The notes under the pieces were generated by a model, which was not told where the DNA came from, did no database searches, and was given only the letters and a program-made list of their open reading frames with translations. 46,042 bases of DNA from an uncultured Lachnospiraceae bacterium (GTDB lineage Bacteria; Bacillota; Clostridia; Lachnospirales; Lachnospiraceae), in contig CAJUDX010000021.1 of the NCBI GenBank assembly GCA_910584785.1, forward strand, positions 1-46,042, given 5' to 3'. Positions 22,725 to 30,608 of the stretch are shown one piece after another; within the stretch, counting starts at the first letter, position 1; the number at the start of each line of letters is the position of its first letter. The translations under genes and the position numbers were made by a program.

Positions 22725-23600
22725 TTACTTTAACCTGCGGATCAGCTCCGGCAAAACCAGTTCAAAGCACACACCGTTTGTCACAGGAACATCCAGTTCA
22801 TCCGATTTCTCAATGCACCGCTTTACAAACCACGCTGCCAGCTTCACACCATCCTGCAGCTCCCAGCCAAGCACGGCGGCCCCGCTCACAATTGATGAAA
22901 ACACATCGCCTGTCCCCGGACGCTCCCTGCCTGCCTTTTTACTTCTCTGAAAGCAAACCTCCCCGTCCGGCTTTAGCATGACATTCGTCAAACTCCCCTG
23001 GCTGTCCTGCTGATGCTTATCTTCCTTTGGCTGACTCGCCACACCAGTTATCACCACAAAGTCAGGGCCCATCGCCTGAATCTCCTTTGCCATCGCCACA
23101 AGTTCTTTCCGGCTCCACCCAAAGGACTTATACTGGCGCCCAGTCAAAATACAGCTTTCTGTCACATTCGGCGTTACCACATCAGCGAGACGGACCAGCT
23201 TTTCCATCTCCTGGCAAAGCTTTGGCGTATAGGTTGCATAAGCTTTCCCGTGATCACCCATAATCGGATCAACCATAACACGAGTATTTGGCGTCCTGAA
23301 CTCTTCTATCGCCTCCATCACCATCTGAATCTGCCTTTCCGAGCCTAAAAATCCCGTGGCAATGCCGTCAAAGGAAAGCTTAAGCTCTTTCCACTTTTCC
23401 AGATACTGCCCCATCTTATCCGTATAATCGTCAAAAAACCAAACCGGAAACCCCGTGTGGTTAGATAAAATCGAGGTAGGCACAGGACAGCACTGCACCC
23501 CCATCGCCGACAAAATGGGTATAGCCACTGTCAGTGAACAGCGGCCATACCCGGATATATCATTAATCATTGCTATCTTTCTTTGATGAATTTTTCCCAT
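22725..23600 (-). CDS. Pyridoxamine/pyridoxal kinase
   Basis: The 291-residue protein belongs to the PfkB-like vitamin B6 kinases of the PdxY/PdxK group, which phosphorylate pyridoxal, pyridoxine or pyridoxamine. The N-terminal AMINDISGYGRCSLTVAIP is a family mark. VMVDPIMGDHGKAY contributes to the substrate site (about residues 108-121). VTPNVTES and RPGTGDVFSSIVSG (the anion hole and catalytic Asp, about residues 229-242) are intact. Length is normal. The start has AGGAA upstream. It directly follows an ECF transporter S-component gene on the same strand, which suggests that the transporter imports a B6 vitamer. Confidence 0.92.
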   Translation of the reverse strand: MGKIHQRKIAMINDISGYGRCSLTVAIPILSAMGVQCCPVPTSILSNHTGFPVWFFDDYTDKMGQYLEKWKELKLSFDGIATGFLGSERQIQMVMEAIEEFRTPNTRVMVDPIMGDHGKAYATYTPKLCQEMEKLVRLADVVTPNVTESCILTGRQYKSFGWSRKELVAMAKEIQAMGPDFVVITGVASQPKEDKHQQDSQGSLTNVMLKPDGEVCFQRSKKAGRERPGTGDVFSSIVSGAAVLGWELQDGVKLAAWFVKRCIEKSDELDVPVTNGVCFELVLPELIRRLK

Positions 23601-23649
23601 AATGATTTCCTACTTTATTTAAAATTTAAACCTGCAGCGGGTTAAGGAT

Positions 23650-24264
23650 TCACGCCTTCGTCCCTTTATGCACTGGACGAAGAAATACATTCATCAGCCC
23701 GGCCTTTTTCAGTGCCGGACGAAGCGCCATATAAACTGCGGTTGAGGCAACCAGCGAGGTAACAGCGTTAATCGATGTAGCCGTGATATTCCATGCCAGT
23801 GTTAAGTCTGCCGCCGGTCTTCCCAGAATCAACAGCTTATAATAATAACCAACCAGCGGATCAAAAATCACATTAAACAATAATCCGCCCGCTGCAGCCA
23901 AAACGGTCCATTTCAGCACATGTGCCTCATCCTTGCTTTCATTTATTTTCCCTATTTTATGGGCAATCATACCTGTAATCAGTCCAATGCACATCTTTAG
24001 CAGCAAGGTCTTGGGCACATAGGTAATATAGACCGGATCAAATAAATCTCCAATCGCCATTCCAATGGCGCCGCCCAGACCGCCGTAAGTGCCGCCTAAC
24101 AGCAGGGCGCCCAGCACACAGACCGCATTGCCCAAATGAATCGAAGTCGCATCTCCGCCGGGAAGCTGAATCTTAATCTGTAAATACGTAAATACCACAT
24201 AAGAAAGGGCTGCCATCACGCCCGTAAGTGCAATTTTATTTATCTGTTCATTCTTCCGTTCCAT
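23650..24264 (-). CDS. ECF transporter S component (putative vitamin B6 uptake)
   Basis: The protein (204 residues from the chosen start) has about six hydrophobic segments and the S-component features ALTGVMAALSYVVFTY at the start and HLGNAVCVLGALLLGG near residue 45. The GGAIGMAIGDLFDP segment, often found in the HmpT/PdxU/ThiT-like group, follows. It would capture a vitamin and dock to a shared energising module encoded elsewhere. Substrate assignment to pyridoxine comes only from the adjacent pyridoxamine kinase gene. The ATG at 24264 has AGGAG 8 bases upstream and is preferred to an in-frame ATG 99 bases earlier. The leader before it can fold (24291-24334). Confidence 0.82.
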   Translation of the reverse strand: MERKNEQINKIALTGVMAALSYVVFTYLQIKIQLPGGDATSIHLGNAVCVLGALLLGGTYGGLGGAIGMAIGDLFDPVYITYVPKTLLLKMCIGLITGMIAHKIGKINESKDEAHVLKWTVLAAAGGLLFNVIFDPLVGYYYKLLILGRPAADLTLAWNITATSINAVTSLVASTAVYMALRPALKKAGLMNVFLRPVHKGTKA

Positions 24265-24290
24265 TCTCTTTTTCTCCTTTTCCCTTTCAA

Positions 24291-24334
24291 ACCCATGCGA
24301 TACCGGTTTTGTGGGGTACCAGGTATGGTATGGT
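24291..24334 (-). ncRNA. Structured leader upstream of the ECF transporter gene
   Basis: On the minus strand, ATACC-T-GGT pairs with ACC-GGTAT around a loop of about 10 bases. Outer segments ACCAT and ATGGGT can pair around it. It ends about 26 bases before the ATG and lies after a possible -10 box (TATGAT). It does not match a riboswitch class that I know. Its role as a sensor is an inference. Confidence 0.35.
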
Positions 24335-24398
24335 TCTCTCTTATGTGCCCTATCATAGCACATAAATGGAACGTTAAAAACATCCAGTTTTTATCTTT

Positions 24399-25073
24399 TT
24401 AACCAGTCCAGTTGTCTGCGGTTTCATCCTTTGACTCCACGCAAATTGCAATCCCGGATGTAAAACGGATTTTGCCTTCCTCTCCGCTTAATTCATTGCT
24501 GATACACCGGCTGCTTGCCACATCTAAAGTATAGTCTGTCAAAGGATAACAAAAGCCTTCCAGGGTAATTCCCTCGATTTTTCCCAGCAGAGGCAGAAAA
24601 GAAATATACTTTCCCCACTGATTTTTCCGAAAGAAATGATATTCCTCCTCGATTAAAAAAATCTTATTCTGCCGGTCAATCATGCAGGCTTCAATTCCCC
24701 GCTGTAAACAGCCGTAAAGCAGAAACACGTTGGCAAGCATATGGTCGAAGCGCCCGCCGGTCGCACCCAAAAGAGTAATCTGGGTACAGCCCCATGCTGC
24801 CGCCTTTCTTAAGGCCAGTTCGGTATCCGTTTCATTCTTCTCCGGGTCATGGATATCCCATATAATATACGGAATTTTTCTAAATTCCTCCAGGATATCC
24901 AGCTCCACTGAATCAAAATCTCCCACCACCATATCGGGAATCAGCCCCAGCTCCTTTACCGCCTTCAGCCCGGAATCCACGGCAATCAGCTTATCAAAGG
25001 AATTTGTTTTACAAAATAAACCGGCGAAAGTCTTATCCAGCCTTCCGCCAGCGATCAGTAAACAGGTTTTCAT
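24399..25073 (-). CDS. thiN: Thiamine pyrophosphokinase
   Basis: The 224-residue protein converts thiamine to thiamine diphosphate using ATP. The N-terminal catalytic domain shows CLLIAGG, IAVDSGL, PDMVVGDFDS (residues 46-55), DTELAL (about 82-87) and LGATGGRFDHMLANV (about 99-113), which form the active site. A C-terminal beta-sandwich follows with thiamine-binding residues near LTDYTL and SRCISNEL. It overlaps the rpe stop by 4 bases. It is the last gene of the conserved prpC-prkC-rsgA-rpe-thiN run. An A/T-rich 6-bp stem followed by Ts (24361-24398) may end this transcript. Confidence 0.94.
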   Translation of the reverse strand: MKTCLLIAGGRLDKTFAGLFCKTNSFDKLIAVDSGLKAVKELGLIPDMVVGDFDSVELDILEEFRKIPYIIWDIHDPEKNETDTELALRKAAAWGCTQITLLGATGGRFDHMLANVFLLYGCLQRGIEACMIDRQNKIFLIEEEYHFFRKNQWGKYISFLPLLGKIEGITLEGFCYPLTDYTLDVASSRCISNELSGEEGKIRFTSGIAICVESKDETADNWTG

Positions 25074-25720
25074 CGCATTTTCTCCATAAAGGCCTGGGTA
25101 TTTTTCCGTGCATCACCCTTAAAAACAGCAGAGCCGACCACCATAACGTTTGCCCCGGCATCCAGGACCTGTTGAACATTTTCCAGGGTAATTCCGCCGT
25201 CCACCTCAATATCTGTGACCAGCCCCCGCGCATTGAGCTTTTCGCGCAGGCATCGAATCTTTTCCAGCGTATAGGGAATAAATTTCTGTCCCCCAAATCC
25301 CGGATTCACCGACATTAAAAGAAACATATCCGGCAAATCAAGGATACAGTCCAAAACAGAAACCGGCGTTGCCGGATTTAAGGCTACCCCGGCTTTTAAT
25401 CCTGCCTCCTTAATCTGATGGATGGTCCGATCTAGATGGGTGCATGCCTCCTGGTGCACACAGATAAGATCCGCACCAGCCGCCTTTATTGCCTCCACAT
25501 AGCGCCCTGGCTCCTGCACCATCATATGCACATCAAACACCTGATCCGAACAACTGCGGACAGCAGAAATCACCGGCATCCCAAATGAAATACTGGGAAC
25601 AAAGGCGCCATCCATCACATCCAGATGAAGGTAGGCGGCTCCGCCGTCCCTCGTTTCCCTAATCTGCTCCCCCAAACGCGCAAAATCTGCCCCCAGGACA
25701 GAAGGTGCTAAAATATTCAT
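25070..25720 (-). CDS. rpe: Ribulose-phosphate 3-epimerase
   Basis: The 216-residue TIM-barrel enzyme interconverts ribulose 5-phosphate and xylulose 5-phosphate in the pentose phosphate pathway. Family signatures are ILAPSVLGADF at the start, HLDVMDGAFVPSISFG (metal-binding His and Asp, about residues 32-47), DVHMMV, SVNPGFGGQKF (about 138-148) and the second metal-site EVDGGI (about 173-178). The last loop VVGSAVF binds phosphate. All parts are intact. It sits one base after rsgA and has AGGAG 8 bases before the ATG. Its place in the rsgA-rpe-thiN run is common in Firmicutes. Confidence 0.97.
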   Translation of the reverse strand: MNILAPSVLGADFARLGEQIRETRDGGAAYLHLDVMDGAFVPSISFGMPVISAVRSCSDQVFDVHMMVQEPGRYVEAIKAAGADLICVHQEACTHLDRTIHQIKEAGLKAGVALNPATPVSVLDCILDLPDMFLLMSVNPGFGGQKFIPYTLEKIRCLREKLNARGLVTDIEVDGGITLENVQQVLDAGANVMVVGSAVFKGDARKNTQAFMEKMR

Positions 25721-25721
25721 C

Positions 25722-26600
25722 TCAGTATCTCCTTTTCTCTTTTAATTCCTGGTAAATTAAGTGATAGTTTTCATAACGGCTTTGGCTTAATTTCCCGGCC
25801 TCAAGCGCCGCTTTTACCCCGCATACCTTCTCCCCGATATGGACACAGCCCAAAAAACGGCAGTCGTCTGCAAATGCAGATAATTCCGGAAAATACTCCT
25901 GTAATTTTTCCGGCTCCAAATCGTCCACATACAGGGAACTAAAACCCGGCGTGTCCAGCACATACGTAGCTTCCTCCACATAAATCAGCTGGGAATGACG
26001 CGTCGTATGCTTTCCCCGTTTAATCTTTCCGCTGATTTCCCCGGTTTCCATCGCTGCCTTTGGCTGAATATGGTTAGTAAGGGAGGACTTCCCCACACCA
26101 GAGGGACCGGCAAGTACGGTTGTTTTCCCTTTCAGGATCTGCCGTATGCGATCCAGTCCCAATTCTTCCTTTACACTGAGCAAATGAACAGGATAGCCCG
26201 CTGCCCGGTAGATATCCTGGCAGGCAATGCCTTTTTCCCGTTCACATAAATCCAGCTTATTCAGGCAAATCTGCACCGGAACCCCTGCCCTTGCCATCAT
26301 TACCAGAAAGCGGTCCAGGAGATTTAGATTCGGTTCAGGATCTGCCAGGGCAAAGAGTACAACTGCCTGATCCACATTGGCAACTGCCGGGCGAATCAGA
26401 CTGTTTTTCCGGGGAAGAATTTCTTCAATATTCCCCTCTAAGTCCACCGGGTCCAAAACAGAAAACTCCACATCATCGCCAACCAGAGGCTTAATCCCGC
26501 GGTTGCGGAAAACCCCCTTGGCCTTACATTGATAAACGGCTTTTTTTCCATCATGGACATAATAAAACCCGGCAATTCCCTTAATAATTTTCCCTGTCAT
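25722..26600 (-). CDS. rsgA: Ribosome small-subunit-dependent GTPase RsgA
   Basis: The 292-residue protein is a circularly permuted GTPase that checks late maturation of the 30S subunit. An OB-fold (about residues 1-65) precedes the GTPase domain, in which the motifs come in permuted order: CLNKLD (G4), then GPSGVGKSS (G1), RHTTRH (G2 region) and DTPGF (G3). The C-terminal zinc site C-x4-C-x-H-x5-C is visible within DDCRFLGCVHIGEKVC. Length and motifs are normal. AGAGGAAAGA lies immediately before the ATG. It follows prkC by 69 bases. Confidence 0.96.
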   Translation of the reverse strand: MTGKIIKGIAGFYYVHDGKKAVYQCKAKGVFRNRGIKPLVGDDVEFSVLDPVDLEGNIEEILPRKNSLIRPAVANVDQAVVLFALADPEPNLNLLDRFLVMMARAGVPVQICLNKLDLCEREKGIACQDIYRAAGYPVHLLSVKEELGLDRIRQILKGKTTVLAGPSGVGKSSLTNHIQPKAAMETGEISGKIKRGKHTTRHSQLIYVEEATYVLDTPGFSSLYVDDLEPEKLQEYFPELSAFADDCRFLGCVHIGEKVCGVKAALEAGKLSQSRYENYHLIYQELKEKRRY

Positions 26601-26669
26601 TCTTTCCTCTGTTCATCTTTACTTTCTTTCCATTCATTTCTGACCCTATGTTTTGCTTTTCACCTGGCC

Positions 26670-28733
26670 CTACTCTTCTGTTTTAAAGAATGATACCAGA
26701 TAAGATTCCAAGACCTTGTTCCGATCCACATCCACCAGTTCCACATAGCCCATTTCCACGCCGTCAGCGCCCTCTATCCTGGGGAAATAAATGGGAATCA
26801 GTGTGTCGCCCATCACCGTGCGCGGTTCCATCAAATTGCGGACAACTTCTCTCCCGTTTACCTCCTGGCGAAGCCGGATAGCAACAGTAACGCTGGTTGT
26901 CGTATAGCCCGGACCCAAATTCATGCTTAAATTATACTGCTTGTCAATAGCTCCAATATAGCGGGTGGCGCCTATGGTTACTTCTTCCGGTTTTTCCGGC
27001 CCCAGGCTGATAACATATGATACCTTTGACCCAGGCAGCGCGAGTGTCCCTGCCGGAATGCTCTGGTTAAACACTTTTCCTTCTTCTATCACATCGTGAT
27101 GCATCTCCCCCGCCGGCTCCGGCACAAACCCCAGCGCAACCAGCTCTTTTTCAGCATCCGCCGGCAAAAGTCCCTCAATCTCCGGCACCGGAAGCATCGC
27201 CGGCCCTAGGCTGATGGTAAGCGTCACTGTCTCGCCGTCCCGCAGTACCAGTGGATCATAGCGGATAACATAACCGGGAGGAACCAAATCATTATTTTCC
27301 TCCTGAATGGCAACCACCAGATTCTTTCCGGCAAGTAAAAGCTGTGCAGCCTGAAGTTCCATTCCCTCAAGGCCAAGTTCAGTTAAATCAATCGCCCCAG
27401 TCCCCTTGCTGACCTTTACAGCAACCATTACATTTTTCTCCAGGACTGTCCCCTCCGGGTACTCCTGTGCCATAATACAGCCGACATCGTAGGTATCCGA
27501 GGTTTCGATACTTGTCACCGTCATCTTTAACTCCAGATCTTCTAATATCTTCTGTGCCCTCTCCTTCGAGTAGCCGCGCACATCCGGCATGTAAACCTGG
27601 CCCTCGGCAATCGCCGCTGTCGTCACCTCCGGCAGCGTTGTTTCCTGAGTGGATGCCGTAGGCCTTTCATGGCTCCCGCCCGACTGCAAAAGCCCGCCCA
27701 GGCGCAGAAAAACAAAGGTAAGCACAATAATGATAATAATTGCCGCCACCACGCCCGCTGCGGCAAAAATCCGCTCAATCTGCCGACTGATATCCTCCGT
27801 ATGGTCATTTTTCCTCGTCTTTTTTTCCGCCTGTTCCTTTATCGACAGAGGTTTGGTCTCTATTTCCTTTTCCCCGGCTGCCTTCCTGACTTCCTGCTCC
27901 ATCATGCCTTCATTGGGATTAATCAGCGCCCTGCGCAAATCAGCAATCACAGTCTCCGCCGTCTCATAGCGATCCTCCGGACTTTTCTCGGTACATTTTA
28001 AAATAATCTGTTCGAGTCTTTCCGGAATATCCGGGTTACATTCCTTAGGCGGTGTAATGGGATTTTCCAGATGGGCAATTGCCACATCCACCGTGCTCTC
28101 CCCGTCAAAGGGCAGCCGCCCGGTCACCATCTCAAACATGGTAATTCCCAGGGAATAAATATCGCTCCTGGCATCGACAAAATCTCCTCTGGCCTGCTCC
28201 GGTGAAACATAATGCACCGATCCAATCGCATGACTCTCCTGCTGATTTGAGGAAACCGCCCTGGCGATTCCAAAGTCGGCTACCTTGACCTTTCCGTCCA
28301 TGGAAATCATAATATTCTGTGGTTTAATATCCTGATGGATAATATTCTGCTGATGAGCCGCCGACATCCCCTGTGCCATCTGGATGGCAATGCCGATAGC
28401 TTCCTTTCCCTCCAGATGACCTTTTTTTTCAATATAGCTTTTCAGGGTAATCCCCTCGATCAGCTCCATAATAATATAGTGGCTGTCCCCATCATCCACA
28501 ACATCAAAAACATTGACAATATTGGGATGAGAGAGACCCGCTACGGCCTGTGCCTCCATTTTAAAACGGTTGACAAAATTTTCATCCCGGCTAAATTCCT
28601 GTTTTAGCATCTTGACCGCAACCAGCCGGTTTAAGGTGTGACACTTGGCCTTATAGACATCAGCCATCCCGCCTGAGCCGATTTGTTCAATGATTTCATA
28701 GCGTTCCTGAAGATACATTCCCGGCTTTAGCAT
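26670..28733 (-). CDS. prkC: PASTA-domain Ser/Thr kinase (PrkC/Stk1 type) with a non-RD catalytic loop
   Basis: The 687-residue protein has a cytoplasmic Hanks-type kinase domain (about 11-270), a charged linker, one membrane helix (about 323-346) and an extracellular part with three PASTA domains (about 378-443, 445-510 and 512-578). A C-terminal beta-rich segment follows. It senses muropeptides or lipid II and controls growth and sporulation-related processes. The Gly loop GSGGMADV, catalytic Lys41, Asp135, Asn140 and DFG (153-155) are present. The Arg of HRD is Gln (HQD, 133-135). The activation loop between DFG and SPEQ has no threonine at the usual autophosphorylation sites. It overlaps prpC by 7 bases, the usual kinase-phosphatase pairing. 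Confidence 0.95.
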   Translation of the reverse strand: MLKPGMYLQERYEIIEQIGSGGMADVYKAKCHTLNRLVAVKMLKQEFSRDENFVNRFKMEAQAVAGLSHPNIVNVFDVVDDGDSHYIIMELIEGITLKSYIEKKGHLEGKEAIGIAIQMAQGMSAAHQQNIIHQDIKPQNIMISMDGKVKVADFGIARAVSSNQQESHAIGSVHYVSPEQARGDFVDARSDIYSLGITMFEMVTGRLPFDGESTVDVAIAHLENPITPPKECNPDIPERLEQIILKCTEKSPEDRYETAETVIADLRRALINPNEGMMEQEVRKAAGEKEIETKPLSIKEQAEKKTRKNDHTEDISRQIERIFAAAGVVAAIIIIIVLTFVFLRLGGLLQSGGSHERPTASTQETTLPEVTTAAIAEGQVYMPDVRGYSKERAQKILEDLELKMTVTSIETSDTYDVGCIMAQEYPEGTVLEKNVMVAVKVSKGTGAIDLTELGLEGMELQAAQLLLAGKNLVVAIQEENNDLVPPGYVIRYDPLVLRDGETVTLTISLGPAMLPVPEIEGLLPADAEKELVALGFVPEPAGEMHHDVIEEGKVFNQSIPAGTLALPGSKVSYVISLGPEKPEEVTIGATRYIGAIDKQYNLSMNLGPGYTTTSVTVAIRLRQEVNGREVVRNLMEPRTVMGDTLIPIYFPRIEGADGVEMGYVELVDVDRNKVLESYLVSFFKTEE

Positions 28734-29473
28734 GGTCTCACCCCGCTTCCCTTAGGTCTGACCAGCACAAGCGAAATATTATCCTTTCCCCCATTGGCAT
28801 TCGCCCGATCAATTAAAATCTGGGCAGCCGCCTCAAGCGAAGGCGCATTCTTCACAATTTTCTCCAACCGCTCATTTTCAATCATATTCGAAAGGCCGTC
28901 CGAACATAAAAGAATCGTCTCCCCGTCCTGCACCTCTGTTTCAAAAAAATCTATCGAAACCTTGGGCGACGTTCCCACCGCCCTGGTAATAATATTCTTA
29001 TTTCTCCAATATTCCAGACTTCCCCGCTCCATCCGCCCTAAAGCAATCATCTCCTCCACATAGGAGTGATCGCGGGTAATCTGACGAATGCCTCGACCAA
29101 TCAGATACAGACGACTGTCTCCGATATTCGCCACATACAGCGCATCCCCGGCATAAAAGGCCGCTACCAGCGTTGTTCCCATGCCGCTTAAATAAATATC
29201 CTCCGCTGCCTTCTGATAAAGTAATTGATTCGCTGCCTGAATGCCCTCCTTTAATGCCTTTACTTCCGGCATCCTGGTTTTCTGCTTCTTTAAGTATTTA
29301 ACCAGCTCTTCCACCAGTAAACGGGAGGCAAATTCTCCTGCATTGTGTCCGCCCATGCCGTCTGCCACTAAAAAAAGATTAGGCAGCGGTCCCACCGGCT
29401 TTATGGATACATAAATATAATCCTGGTTAATCTCCCGCACCATGCCGGTATCGGTTTTTCCAATTGCCTGCAC
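28727..29473 (-). CDS. prpC: PP2C-type Ser/Thr protein phosphatase
   Basis: The 248-residue metal-dependent phosphatase opposes the PrkC kinase. PP2C motifs are complete: REINQD near residue 13, VADGMGGHNAGE (about 37-48), GMGTTLV, ANIGDSRLYL, LLCSDGLSN (about 190-198) and GGKDNISLVLV with the last metal-binding Asp. The start codon is GTG at 29473, with AGGAG 9 bases upstream. It follows rlmN by 27 bases and overlaps prkC by 7 bases, which couples phosphatase and kinase translation. Confidence 0.96.
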   Translation of the reverse strand: MQAIGKTDTGMVREINQDYIYVSIKPVGPLPNLFLVADGMGGHNAGEFASRLLVEELVKYLKKQKTRMPEVKALKEGIQAANQLLYQKAAEDIYLSGMGTTLVAAFYAGDALYVANIGDSRLYLIGRGIRQITRDHSYVEEMIALGRMERGSLEYWRNKNIITRAVGTSPKVSIDFFETEVQDGETILLCSDGLSNMIENERLEKIVKNAPSLEAAAQILIDRANANGGKDNISLVLVRPKGSGVRPC

Positions 29474-29500
29474 CGAATCACTCCTTTCCCTTATTCTCCT

Positions 29501-30607
29501 TCATCTGTGATTCTTCCTTATTCTCTCTTCCATCTGCGGTTTATCCTCATATTCATCATGTTCATCAAGAAACCGCTTCCTCAACTGCCCGCAGGCCCCA
29601 TCAATATCTCTTCCCATCTCTCTTCTAATCGTAACATTAATTCCATTTTTTTCAAGTAAATGTTTAAATGCCTGTACCGCTTTCTGATCAGACTGTACAT
29701 AATCCCTTTCTTTAATGGGATTGACCGGAATTAAATTCACATGGCCTCCCTGCCGCTTCAGCAGCCCAGCAAGCTCTGCGGCTTCCCGAAGATTGTCATT
29801 CACACCTTTAACTAGGCTGTATTCAAAGGTCATTCTCCGCCCTGTCGTTTCTGCATACTCTTTACAGGCGGCTAACAGCTCATCAAGCGGATACTTCCGG
29901 GCAATAGGCATCAGCGTCTGACGCACGGCATCATTGGGAGCATGCAGAGAAATTGCCAGGGTAATTGCCAGGCCTTCCTGCGAAAGCTTTTTTATGCCCG
30001 GAACAATGCCGCAGGTGGAAACAGTAATATTTCTCTGACTGATATTCAACCCCTCCGGGCTGGAAAGCAGGCGGATAAAGCGCAGAAGATTATCGTAATT
30101 ATCCAGGGGTTCGCCTGACCCCATCACCACCACATTCGATACCCTTTCCCCGGTATCCTTTTGTATCTGATAAATCTGATCCAGCATTTCCGAAGGGCGC
30201 AGATTCCTCTCCAGCCCGTCGATGGTCGACGCACAAAACCGGCAGCCCATGCGGCAGCCTGCCTGGGAGGAAATACAAACAGAGTTTCCATGATGATACT
30301 TCATCCAGACACTTTCAATCACCAGTCCGTCAGCAAGGGCAAAAAGATACTTTCTCGTCCCGTCCAGCTTAGACACCTGTACCTGAACCGGTTTTACACC
30401 AAACAGGGGATAGCGCTCACCCAGCGTTTCCCGCAGAGAAAGGGAAAGATTACTCATTTGTCCAAAATCATCCGCCAGATGCTGATGCAGCCAGCCATAA
30501 ATCTGCCGTGCACGAAACGCAGGCTGGGCAATGGCTTTCATCTCCTCCGTTATCTCCTCCGCCATCATGGATTTGATATCCCATTTATCTGTGAAGTTTT
30601 TTACCAT
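29501..30607 (-). CDS. rlmN: 23S rRNA/tRNA adenine-C2 methyltransferase RlmN
   Basis: The 368-residue radical-SAM enzyme methylates C2 of A2503 in 23S rRNA and A37 of some tRNAs. The iron-sulfur motif C-x3-C-x2-C is visible as CRMGCRFC. The SAM-binding GEPLDNYDN and STCGIVPGI follow, and the C-terminal methyl-carrying Cys is in GACGQLRKRF. I chose the ATG at 30607 because AAAGGAAAG lies about 7 bases upstream; the longer frame reaches back into rsmB and lacks a site. The C-terminal tail is somewhat longer and more charged than usual. It begins one base after the rsmB stop. Confidence 0.96.
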   Translation of the reverse strand: MVKNFTDKWDIKSMMAEEITEEMKAIAQPAFRARQIYGWLHQHLADDFGQMSNLSLSLRETLGERYPLFGVKPVQVQVSKLDGTRKYLFALADGLVIESVWMKYHHGNSVCISSQAGCRMGCRFCASTIDGLERNLRPSEMLDQIYQIQKDTGERVSNVVVMGSGEPLDNYDNLLRFIRLLSSPEGLNISQRNITVSTCGIVPGIKKLSQEGLAITLAISLHAPNDAVRQTLMPIARKYPLDELLAACKEYAETTGRRMTFEYSLVKGVNDNLREAAELAGLLKRQGGHVNLIPVNPIKERDYVQSDQKAVQAFKHLLEKNGINVTIRREMGRDIDGACGQLRKRFLDEHDEYEDKPQMEERIRKNHR

Positions 30608-30608
30608 G

